From Pseudomonas abieticivorans (GTDB lineage: Bacteria > Pseudomonadota > Gammaproteobacteria > Pseudomonadales > Pseudomonadaceae): a DNA stretch of 64,000 nucleotides. Below, one piece after another: positions 42,698 to 50,290 of the stretch (the stretch's first letter is position 1; every line of letters begins with the position of its first letter). The position numbers and the translations under genes were made by a program. Location: assembly GCF_023509015.1 (NCBI RefSeq), contig NZ_CP094975.1, positions 565,501-629,500 on the forward strand, read 5' to 3'. The notes beneath the pieces are model-generated. The model worked only from the letters and a program-made list of their open reading frames with translations, was not told the origin of the DNA and made no database searches.

Positions 42698-44305
42698 CTA
42701 CAAGCCATCGCGCCGCGGACCTGCCGCCAGGTGCCGGCCATACCAGGGCCTGCGCGGTACCCGGCCGGCCAGTTTGTCGGCTTCCTGCTCGGGGCTGAAA
42801 ATCACCTGCAACGCCAGCTTCATCGTCTCGATGTCGAGCTTGCCGCCCCCGCCATTGCCCAGCCCCCACGCGCCGCAACCTTCGCGCGAAGGCCCCAGCC
42901 ACGGCTCGGCCACGCACACCCAACGCCCCGGCGCAAACCAGGGAATGCCATTGACCATGCGCGGCTTCACTTCACCGGGGTGCGCCTGCTGGTGGGCCAG
43001 GTACCAGTCGTTGAGACGGTCGTCGATCCAGCCATGAAACGCCCAGAACACCGGGTTCACGTGGGACGAAAACGGGTCACCGAGAAAGTCATTGCCTTCG
43101 CCAAACCAGCGCTCGGCAAAATCGTAATTGCGCCGCGCGTACAGCATGGGGTACCCCGAATCCGGGTCACGCGCCAAGGCCGCCCAGCGCATGTGCAGCC
43201 AGTCGTGGATGCCCAGTTCAATACGCGAGCCCAGCTCACCCAGGCACAAGGTGCTGAGGTATTGCGGGTCGTGCAGTTGGGCTTCCCATAACTGGAAGTT
43301 GGCGTACAGGCCCGCGTTACTTTTGACGTAGTACAGCCATTGGCTAAAGCTGGCATCACCACTCACCTGCCAACTGGGCGGCACGCTATAGCCGCTGCGG
43401 TTTTCGACATAGTCGGCGAAGGCTTGCACACCCTGGCCAATAAACGGCCGTGGTGCCGGCATGCACGGCCAAGAGCGCAAGTCCTGGACTTTACGCACCC
43501 CGTGCAGCATGTGCCGGTGCATGAACAGAAAGTCTTCGCCGGAGCCATTGCGGTGGCGATCATGGCCTCGCGCATTGCGCTCGTTTCCCAAGGGCCCGGC
43601 TTGCCAGCCCAACGCCCTGACCATCTGCTTGCGCGACTCGTCGATGCGGTGCCAACGGTCGCGGGTGGCATGCCACAGCTGGTGGTAGTAACGCCGCTGT
43701 GGCGAGATCAGGTCCTCGTGCAGAGCCGCGACATAAGGCAGGCGCTCGCGCGCCTGAACAAACGGCCGACGGCTGGCCACAAACCGCGCCTGTGGCCCGG
43801 AGTAGCCCGGTTGGGTACCGGCCACGCAGACTCGACCACTGAGGGTTGCCCCGCCGCCACCCTCACTCCACACGCCCCAGATCTCATCCAGCACGGCTTC
43901 GCAATCGTAAGCTTGCCCATTGGGCGCCACCATCTTCCAGCGCAGGTTGGGCAAATGCTCGGCCGCCAGCGTCCCATACACCTGCAGGCCATTGTCAGCA
44001 TAGGGTGGCAGGCCCAAGTAGCCGCGCACGGCGCGTGCGCCCTGCCCCACATCAAGCAGTAACTCCAGTGGCCGGGCCAATTCAGCCAATGCCGGGTGGT
44101 CGTCTACCAGGCGCCAATCCCAGATCCCGACCAGGCGCTCACCCAGCAAGGCATTGGGCAGGTCGTCGACCGGCACCGCAGGTTCATCGCTGTTCAGTTC
44201 CGCCTGCTGTGCCTGTTCCCATTTTTGCCAAGCGTAATACCCGGTCGGCAACGCTACACCTGCGGCCACCAGGCCACCCAGGATCTTTCGACGTGACACC
44301 TTCAT
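42698..44305 (-). CDS. pvdP: PvdP, periplasmic tyrosinase (pyoverdine chromophore)
   Basis: A 535-residue enzyme with a twin-arginine signal (SRRKILGG, residues about 4-11). The C-terminal tyrosinase-like domain has copper ligand motifs: HRHMLHG near residue 270, GIHDWLHMRW near 370, and NPVFWAFHGWID near 425. It converts ferribactin to the dihydropyoverdine chromophore by oxidation and cyclisation. An IS box lies 34 nt upstream on the same strand. It is divergent from pvdM, with which it works in the periplasm. Confidence 0.95.
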   Translation of the reverse strand: MKVSRRKILGGLVAAGVALPTGYYAWQKWEQAQQAELNSDEPAVPVDDLPNALLGERLVGIWDWRLVDDHPALAELARPLELLLDVGQGARAVRGYLGLPPYADNGLQVYGTLAAEHLPNLRWKMVAPNGQAYDCEAVLDEIWGVWSEGGGGATLSGRVCVAGTQPGYSGPQARFVASRRPFVQARERLPYVAALHEDLISPQRRYYHQLWHATRDRWHRIDESRKQMVRALGWQAGPLGNERNARGHDRHRNGSGEDFLFMHRHMLHGVRKVQDLRSWPCMPAPRPFIGQGVQAFADYVENRSGYSVPPSWQVSGDASFSQWLYYVKSNAGLYANFQLWEAQLHDPQYLSTLCLGELGSRIELGIHDWLHMRWAALARDPDSGYPMLYARRNYDFAERWFGEGNDFLGDPFSSHVNPVFWAFHGWIDDRLNDWYLAHQQAHPGEVKPRMVNGIPWFAPGRWVCVAEPWLGPSREGCGAWGLGNGGGGKLDIETMKLALQVIFSPEQEADKLAGRVPRRPWYGRHLAAGPRRDGL

Positions 44306-44339
44306 CCACTGTACTCATGACGTGACTACTGCTGCAAAA

Positions 44340-44363
44340 ACGAACGGTTGCGGGGGCGATTTA
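44340..44363 (-). promoter_or_regulatory. PvdS IS box of pvdP (TAAAT-N16-CGT)
   Basis: On the minus strand TAAAT (44363-44359) and CGT (44342-44340) are 16 nt apart, ending 34 nt before the pvdP start. It sits 9 nt from the opposing pvdM box. Confidence 0.9.
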
Positions 44364-44372
44364 GAGCGTTTG

Positions 44373-44396
44373 TAAATTCTCTTGAACCCAGCTCGT
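44373..44396 (+). promoter_or_regulatory. PvdS IS box of pvdM-pvdO-ptaA (TAAAT-N16-CGT)
   Basis: TAAAT at 44373-44377 and CGT at 44394-44396, spacer 16 nt. The start codon 44453 lies 56 nt downstream. Confidence 0.9.
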
Positions 44397-44452
44397 TTCA
44401 CCCAACAGGTTCGAACGGCATGGGGCCGTCGTACAGCGGGTCGAATAACGCA

Positions 44453-45823
44453 ATGACGAAACAGCCTCCTTTATCGCGCAAGTGGCCATATGCACTGGCC
44501 CTCCTGGTTCTGCTACTGATCGTCGCCGCAACGGCGTGGTGGTACTGGGTGTACCGCGAAGCACACCCCTACAGCCGCGATATCGAACAACGTGCCAACG
44601 CACTGCAAGAGCGCATCCTGGCTTTGGATGCACACCTGGATGTGCCCTTGAACTATGGCAGCGAAGGCCGCGAACCCAACCGCGACGGCCCTACCCAATT
44701 CGACCTGGTCAAGGCCGGCAAAGGCCGCTTGAAGGGCGCATCGATTGCCATCTGGTCGTGGCCCGAATTCTGGAGCGGCCCTCACTGGCCGCACCGCCCC
44801 ACGGCCGGCTTCGACGCGGCCATGGCCAACGAACTGGAAGTGCGTTACCGCATCATCACCAGCATCGCCAAGGACTTCCCCGATCAGGCCGGCATCGCCT
44901 ACACCCCCGCCGACTTTCGCCGCCTGGCCAGCGAAGGCAAATTCGCCATCGTGATCAGCATGCTCAACGCCGCCCCCCTGGGCGACGATGTCGACAAACT
45001 CGACCTGTGGGCCGCACGCGGCATGCGGGTGTTCGGCCCAGGCTACGTGGGCAACAACAGTTGGGTCGACTCGGCCCGGCCGTTGCCCTTCCTCGGTGAC
45101 TCGGTAGACCCACTGGGGGGCCTTTCGGACCTTGGCCGCCGCGCCGTGGCCAAACTCAACGACCTGGGCGTGCTGATCGACGTATCGCAAATGTCCAGCC
45201 AGGCACTGACCCAAGTCACCCACCTGAGCCGCGCTCCGGTCATGGCCTCGCACACCGGCGTGCAGGGCATGATGGACATCCGCCGCAACCTCAGCGACGC
45301 GGATCTGGCCAACATCAAGGCCACCAACGGCCTGGTCAACATCGTCGCCTACTCCAAATACCTCAAGCCGTTCTCACGGCCCACCATCGAGAAAATGAAC
45401 GCGCTGCGCGCCCGCTACAACCTGCCCGACGTGCAAAACCAAACCCAGATGGGCACCACCACTGACCCGGTGTTCTCAATCTGGTCCGAGAAAAAATTCG
45501 GCGAATTCCTGACCCCCTTCTACGACATCCTGCGTGAAGAGCCCGAAGCCACCCTGGCCGATTACGTCGACTCCATCGACTACACCGTGAAAAAAATCGG
45601 CATCGACCACGTCGGCATCAGCTCGGACTTCAACGACGGCGGCGGCCTGATCGGCTGGCAGAACGTGGGCCAGAACCGCAACGTCACCGCTGAGCTGATG
45701 GTGCGCGGCTACTCCGACGAAGACATCGCCAAGCTCTGGGGCGGCAATTTCCTGCGCGTGTGGGAAGCCGCCCAACAGGCCGCCAAGCCGGCCCCCTCCC
45801 AAACCCCGAAAGGACAACCATGA
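44453..45823 (+). CDS. pvdM: PvdM, dipeptidase-like chromophore maturation factor
   Basis: A 456-residue membrane-dipeptidase-family protein with an N-terminal membrane anchor/signal (about residues 12-32, YALALLVLLLIVAATAWWY). Its renal dipeptidase TIM barrel carries the DAHLDVPLNY metal motif (about residue 60), a second metal region VIDVSQMS, and SRAPVMASHTGVQG. PvdM is reported to be needed for PvdP-dependent oxidation of ferribactin. ATG 44453 is chosen; ATG 44420 (11 codons earlier) is possible but close to the predicted transcription start. Its stop overlaps the pvdO ATG. Confidence 0.93.
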   Translation: MTKQPPLSRKWPYALALLVLLLIVAATAWWYWVYREAHPYSRDIEQRANALQERILALDAHLDVPLNYGSEGREPNRDGPTQFDLVKAGKGRLKGASIAIWSWPEFWSGPHWPHRPTAGFDAAMANELEVRYRIITSIAKDFPDQAGIAYTPADFRRLASEGKFAIVISMLNAAPLGDDVDKLDLWAARGMRVFGPGYVGNNSWVDSARPLPFLGDSVDPLGGLSDLGRRAVAKLNDLGVLIDVSQMSSQALTQVTHLSRAPVMASHTGVQGMMDIRRNLSDADLANIKATNGLVNIVAYSKYLKPFSRPTIEKMNALRARYNLPDVQNQTQMGTTTDPVFSIWSEKKFGEFLTPFYDILREEPEATLADYVDSIDYTVKKIGIDHVGISSDFNDGGGLIGWQNVGQNRNVTAELMVRGYSDEDIAKLWGGNFLRVWEAAQQAAKPAPSQTPKGQP

Positions 45824-46698
45824 AACGCTTGACCTCACTGCTTGCCTTAGGCTACCTCTCGCTGTCATTCGACGCCTTGGCCGCCGACCCGACCACCCCC
45901 GGCAAAGTGTTCAGCGACTGCAAGAAAGACTGCCCGGAAATGGTGGTGCTGCCCGCCGGCAGTTTCGTGATGGGCACGCCCGATGACGAAGTGGGCAAGC
46001 AGGACGACGAAGGCCCACTGCACACCGTAACCTTCGAACACCCCTTCGCCATCAGCCGCTTCCACATCACCGCCGAGCAATGGCAGCGCTATGCCAAGCA
46101 AACCCATACGGTGCTGCCCGACGGCGACCGGCGCCCCGGCCGCCAGTGCCAGAACGGCAAGCCCAGCTACCCGCAAGGCCCGCGCCAACCGGCGGTGTGC
46201 ATGAACTGGGACGAGGTGCACGGCTACATCGACTGGCTGGCGAAAAAAACCGGCCAGCCGTACCGCATGCTCAGCGAATCGGAACGTGAATACGCCGCCC
46301 GCGCCGGTTCCACCGGGCCGTTCCCGTTCCCCTTCGACAAAGAGGGCGAGTACTCGATCACCCAGCACGCCAACGGCTACGGCCCCAAGGACGGCTACAC
46401 CTACACCGCCCCAGTGGGCAGCTTCCCGCCCAACGCCTTTGGCGTGTACGACATGCACGGCAACGTCTACGAATGGCTGGCCGACTGCTGGCACACCGAC
46501 TACGTGGGCGCGCCCACCGACGGCAGCGCCTGGACCACCGGCGGCACCTGCACCCACCGGCAGATCCGTGGCAACGACTACATCGAGCCGGCGATTTTCT
46601 CGCGCTCCGGCAACCGCAACGAGCGTGAACCGGCCGTGCGAGGCGATTGGTTGAGCTTTCGCGTGGCCCGCAACCTCAACGGTACCGACAAGGACTGA
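45820..46698 (+). CDS. pvdO: PvdO, FGE-like chromophore oxidation protein
   Basis: A 292-residue exported protein (signal peptide about 1-21, cleavage after ALA) with a formylglycine-generating-enzyme (sulfatase-modifying) domain over about residues 40-285. Motifs include MVVLPAGSFVMGTPDDE, PYRMLSESEREYAARAG, and GVYDMHGNVYEWLADCW. In pyoverdine synthesis PvdO catalyses the final oxidation of dihydropyoverdine to pyoverdine. ATGA overlap with pvdM and a clear AAAGGA ribosome site show coupled translation. Confidence 0.93.
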   Translation: MKRLTSLLALGYLSLSFDALAADPTTPGKVFSDCKKDCPEMVVLPAGSFVMGTPDDEVGKQDDEGPLHTVTFEHPFAISRFHITAEQWQRYAKQTHTVLPDGDRRPGRQCQNGKPSYPQGPRQPAVCMNWDEVHGYIDWLAKKTGQPYRMLSESEREYAARAGSTGPFPFPFDKEGEYSITQHANGYGPKDGYTYTAPVGSFPPNAFGVYDMHGNVYEWLADCWHTDYVGAPTDGSAWTTGGTCTHRQIRGNDYIEPAIFSRSGNRNEREPAVRGDWLSFRVARNLNGTDKD

Positions 46699-46717
46699 AC
46701 CCTCACGGAGAACCACC

Positions 46718-47824
46718 ATGACCGCTTTCAGCCGACGCAGCTTCGTCACCGCCGCCACCCTGGCCGGCATCGCCCCCGCCCTACCCGCCTGGGCCGCGCA
46801 GGCCGCCGCGCCTAACGGCGTAGACCCCATCTTTGGCGATGACATCATCCGCCTGGACTACAACGAAAGCTCCTATGGCCCCACTACCTCGGCGGTCAAG
46901 GCCCTGGAACTGGGCGCCCGGCAAAGTGGCCGTTATTACTACGAACAACAGGTGCGCCTGATCGAGCTATTTGCCCGGCAGAACCAGGTGCCCAGCGACC
47001 ACGTGGCGGTTTTTTGTGGCTCGCGATCACCGTTGCAATACGGGCTGGCGCGCTATGCCGGCCAACGCGGCGTGGTCACCGCCGCCCCCACCTACGATTC
47101 GGTGGCCAACGGTGCCGGCGCCCTGGGGGCCGCCGTACATGAGGTAGCGCTCGACGCGCATCACGCCCACGACGTACGCGCCATGCTGGCGGCCGACGCC
47201 CAGGCCGGGGTGATGTACTTGTGCAACCCCAACAACCCGACCGGCACCCTGACCCCACGCGCCGACATCGAACACCTGGTTACCCACAAGCCTGGCGGGT
47301 GCCTGGCGATCATCGACGAAGCCTACATTCACTTCAGCGATGCCCCGCATTGCCTGGACCTGGCGGTGCGGCACGACGACGTAATGGTGCTGCGCACGTT
47401 TTCCAAGCTCTACGGCATGGCCGGCGCGCGGCTGGGCTTTGCCATCGCCAAACCCGCCCTGCTCAAAGACCTGCAACGCCTCAACGGCTACAACTTCGTC
47501 TCGGTGGCCGCAGCCCTGGGCGGCATCGCCAGCCTTGAGCAGGCAGACCTTGTGGCCGAGCGCAAAGCCACCAACCGGCGCATTCTGCACGACACCACCG
47601 AGCGCTTGCGCAAGGCTGGCTACCGCTGCACCGACGCCCAGGCCAACTGCTTCATGGTGGCCTTGGGGCGCCCGGCCGAGCCGGTCATACAGGCCCTGGC
47701 GCAACGCAAAGTGCAGGTGGGGCGCGTGTTCGACGCCTGGCCCGACTGGATGCGCGTGACCGTGGGCACGCCTTTGCAGATGCAGGCATTCCTGGAGGCA
47801 TTCATGCAGGTGATGCACGGCTAA
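46718..47824 (+). CDS. ptaA: PtaA-like Tat-exported transaminase (pyoverdine side chain)
   Basis: A 368-residue class-I (histidinol-phosphate-type) aminotransferase with a Tat signal, SRRSFVTAA, at its start, which is very unusual for this enzyme class and matches the periplasmic transaminase PtaA. Residues for pyridoxal phosphate are visible: NPNNPTG, IIDEAYIHF and the Schiff-base lysine in FSKLYGMAGARLGF. PtaA of P. fluorescens converts the side-chain glutamate at the chromophore to alpha-ketoglutarate. Third gene of the pvdM operon. Its stop codon TAA forms the start of the next IS box. Confidence 0.8.
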   Translation: MTAFSRRSFVTAATLAGIAPALPAWAAQAAAPNGVDPIFGDDIIRLDYNESSYGPTTSAVKALELGARQSGRYYYEQQVRLIELFARQNQVPSDHVAVFCGSRSPLQYGLARYAGQRGVVTAAPTYDSVANGAGALGAAVHEVALDAHHAHDVRAMLAADAQAGVMYLCNPNNPTGTLTPRADIEHLVTHKPGGCLAIIDEAYIHFSDAPHCLDLAVRHDDVMVLRTFSKLYGMAGARLGFAIAKPALLKDLQRLNGYNFVSVAAALGGIASLEQADLVAERKATNRRILHDTTERLRKAGYRCTDAQANCFMVALGRPAEPVIQALAQRKVQVGRVFDAWPDWMRVTVGTPLQMQAFLEAFMQVMHG

Positions 47825-47845
47825 ATCCCGGCGTCCCTCCTTCGT
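47822..47845 (+). promoter_or_regulatory. PvdS IS box for acyltransferase-pvdA-pvdE, overlapping the ptaA stop
   Basis: TAAAT at 47822-47826 includes the ptaA TAA stop codon. CGT is at 47843-47845 after a 16-nt spacer. The next start is 37 nt downstream at 47883. Confidence 0.88.
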
Positions 47846-47882
47846 TTCAACTCTACATTCCCAGCACCACGGAAAGGCAGAG

Positions 47883-48950
47883 ATGAATGATCGAACCCGC
47901 CTGATACCGGCCCTGGCCAGCCTCGCACCCCAGCGCCAATTCCAGGTATCGCTCACGCCGCACACCCTTGTAGTGACCGAAGCAGGCAACGCCTTGCTGG
48001 AACTGACGTTGCAGCCGGGCAGCCAACCGGACACGCTGCTGGGAGCCATTCACCCGGTGGAGGCCTGCACCGAGCAACACGCGCTGCTGGCCGCCTGTGA
48101 GGGTGCATTCAGCCACTACCCAGGCCTTCAGACGCTCACCTTCAGCGCCAAGCCTTCGCCAGCCCTGGCCAGCCTGGTGGCCAGCGGCCTGCTCAACCCG
48201 GCGGGCCCGCAGCTTTACCGCTGCACCGCCCAGGCACTGTGGCAGGCGCCCGAGCCGTGGTTGCCAAAAACATCTTTTGCCCCGCCCGCACAGCAGTACC
48301 AAGTGACCGACGGCAAGCGCCACCCCGCGCGCTCTGCCGCGCAATCGAGCGTGGTGTACCGAAGGTTCGTGCCTTGGGTGGGGCAAACCCTGACGTTCGA
48401 GCTGGCCGACGCCGACCGTGACCTGGCCCACTTCAACCGCTGGATGAATACCCCCCGCGTGGCGCACTTCTGGGAAGAGCAAGGCAGCCTGGCGCAGCAT
48501 AACGCCTACCTGCAAAAACAGCTGGCCGCCCCCCACGTGCTGCCGCTGATCGGTCGTTTCGATGGCCAGGCCTTCGGTTACTTCGAGGTGTACTGGGCCA
48601 AGGAAGACCGCATCGCGCCTTTCTACGACGCCCAGGACTACGACCGCGGCCTGCACCTGCTGGTCGGGGAAGAAGCGTTCCGTGGCCAGGCCTTCTACAC
48701 CGCCTGGTTCTCCTCGATGTGCCATTACCTGTTCCTGGACGACGCCCGCACCCAGCGCATCGTCTGCGAACCGCGCCACGACAACCAGCGCCAGATCGCC
48801 AACTTCGACCGTTCAGGCTTTGCCAAGCTCAAGCACTTCGACTTTCCACACAAGCGCGCCTTGCTGGTGATGCTGACGCGCGAACGCTTTTTTTCCGACC
48901 GCCTCTATCAGCCCTTGGGCAACCCAACTTTCCAGGAGTCAGCGACATGA
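47883..48950 (+). CDS. GNAT acyltransferase for hydroxyornithine (IucB/AlcB-like)
   Basis: A 355-residue protein whose C-terminal half (about residues 170-345) is a GNAT domain of the siderophore IucB/AlcB type (HFNRWMNTPRVAHFWEEQG, then DRGLHLLVGEEAFRGQAFY). The N-terminal half is less conserved. It overlaps the pvdA start by ATGA and is controlled by the IS box at 47822. It probably acetylates N5-hydroxyornithine, like PvdYII of P. aeruginosa. No formyltransferase (pvdF) is seen, so acetyl-hydroxyornithine in the siderophore is predicted. The acyl donor is inferred. Confidence 0.8.
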   Translation: MNDRTRLIPALASLAPQRQFQVSLTPHTLVVTEAGNALLELTLQPGSQPDTLLGAIHPVEACTEQHALLAACEGAFSHYPGLQTLTFSAKPSPALASLVASGLLNPAGPQLYRCTAQALWQAPEPWLPKTSFAPPAQQYQVTDGKRHPARSAAQSSVVYRRFVPWVGQTLTFELADADRDLAHFNRWMNTPRVAHFWEEQGSLAQHNAYLQKQLAAPHVLPLIGRFDGQAFGYFEVYWAKEDRIAPFYDAQDYDRGLHLLVGEEAFRGQAFYTAWFSSMCHYLFLDDARTQRIVCEPRHDNQRQIANFDRSGFAKLKHFDFPHKRALLVMLTRERFFSDRLYQPLGNPTFQESAT

Positions 48951-50269
48951 ACACGAATCTGCATGATGTCATCGGCGTGGGTTTCGGCCCCTCCAACCTT
49001 GCCCTGGCCATTGCCCTGCAAGAGCTTGCGCAAGACAGCGGCAAGGCCCTGAACGCAATCTTCCTGGACAAGCAGGAGCACTACCGCTGGCACGGCGACA
49101 CGCTGTCGTCGCAAAGCGAACTGCAGATCTCCTTCCTCAAGGACCTGGTGTCGCTGCGCAACCCCACCAGCCCCTACAGCTTCGTCAACTACCTCAAACA
49201 GCACGGGCGCCTGGTGGACTTCATTAACCTGGGCACGTTTTACCCCTCGCGCCTGGAGTACAACGACTACCTGGGCTGGGTCGCCGGGCAGTTTACCGAC
49301 CAGGCGTTCTATGGCGAAGAGGCCGTGCGCATCGAGCCCGAGCTGAGCAACGGCGCCATCCACCACCTAAAACTGGTTTCCCGCAGCCCGCAAGGCCAGG
49401 AGCGCGTGCGGCGAACCCGCTCGGTGGTGATCAGCACCGGCGGCACCCCACGCATTCCCGACATCTTCACCGCGCTCAAGGGCGATGGCCGGGTGTTCCA
49501 CCACTCGCGCTACCTCAGCGCCATGAAAACCCTGGCCTGCACCCAAGGCAAGCCGATGCGCATCGCCATCATCGGCTCCGGGCAAAGCGCCGCCGAAGCC
49601 TTCATCGACCTGAACGACACTTTCCCGTCGGTCAAGGTCGAGATGATCCTGCGCAGCTCTGCCCTCAAGCCTGCCGACGACAGCCCTTTCGTCAACGAAA
49701 TCTTCGCCCCCGACTACACCGACCTCGTGTTCCAACAGGTGCCGGCAGACCGCGAAAAACTGATCCGCGAGTACCACAACACCAACTACTCGGTGGTAGA
49801 CCCCAACCTGATCGAACGCATCTACGGCATGCTCTACCGCCAGAAGATCACCCGCCAACCGCGCCATGCCGTGCTGTGTCGCCAGCAAGTGGAGGCCGCC
49901 GTGGCCACCGAACACGGCATCGAACTGACCCTGCGCGACCTGGCCACCCAACAGCAGCTGACCCACCGCTACGACGCGATCATCCTGGCCACCGGCTACG
50001 AGCGCCGCAGCCACCAGAACCTGCTGGCACCGCTGGCACCCTACCTGCAGGGCCTGGAGGTAGACCGTAACTACCGCGCCCTGGCCTCGGCCGAACTGCA
50101 GGCGCCGGTGTTCCTGCAAGGCTTCTGCGAGGCCACCCATGGGCTCAGTGACACGCTGCTGTCGGTGCTGCCGATGCGCAGCGAAGAGATCGGCCGCACG
50201 CTGTACCAGGCCTTGAACCTCACCGACAGCCACCGTGAAACCAAGGTCTGCGCCCTCGCCAGCGCCTGA
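48947..50269 (+). CDS. pvdA: PvdA, L-ornithine N5-monooxygenase
   Basis: A 440-residue FAD/NADPH-dependent N-hydroxylase, the known length of PvdA. It has an FAD-binding motif IGVGFGPSNLALAIAL (residues about 8-24), NADPH motif IIGSGQSAAEAFIDL (about 205-220), and the LATGY motif (about 345-350). It hydroxylates ornithine to N5-hydroxyornithine, the iron-chelating residue of the peptide. AGGAGT lies 6-9 nt before ATG 48947, which overlaps the acyltransferase stop. pvdE follows after 21 nt. Confidence 0.95.
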   Translation: MNTNLHDVIGVGFGPSNLALAIALQELAQDSGKALNAIFLDKQEHYRWHGDTLSSQSELQISFLKDLVSLRNPTSPYSFVNYLKQHGRLVDFINLGTFYPSRLEYNDYLGWVAGQFTDQAFYGEEAVRIEPELSNGAIHHLKLVSRSPQGQERVRRTRSVVISTGGTPRIPDIFTALKGDGRVFHHSRYLSAMKTLACTQGKPMRIAIIGSGQSAAEAFIDLNDTFPSVKVEMILRSSALKPADDSPFVNEIFAPDYTDLVFQQVPADREKLIREYHNTNYSVVDPNLIERIYGMLYRQKITRQPRHAVLCRQQVEAAVATEHGIELTLRDLATQQQLTHRYDAIILATGYERRSHQNLLAPLAPYLQGLEVDRNYRALASAELQAPVFLQGFCEATHGLSDTLLSVLPMRSEEIGRTLYQALNLTDSHRETKVCALASA

Positions 50270-50290
50270 TGCCGAAACAAGGAACGCACC

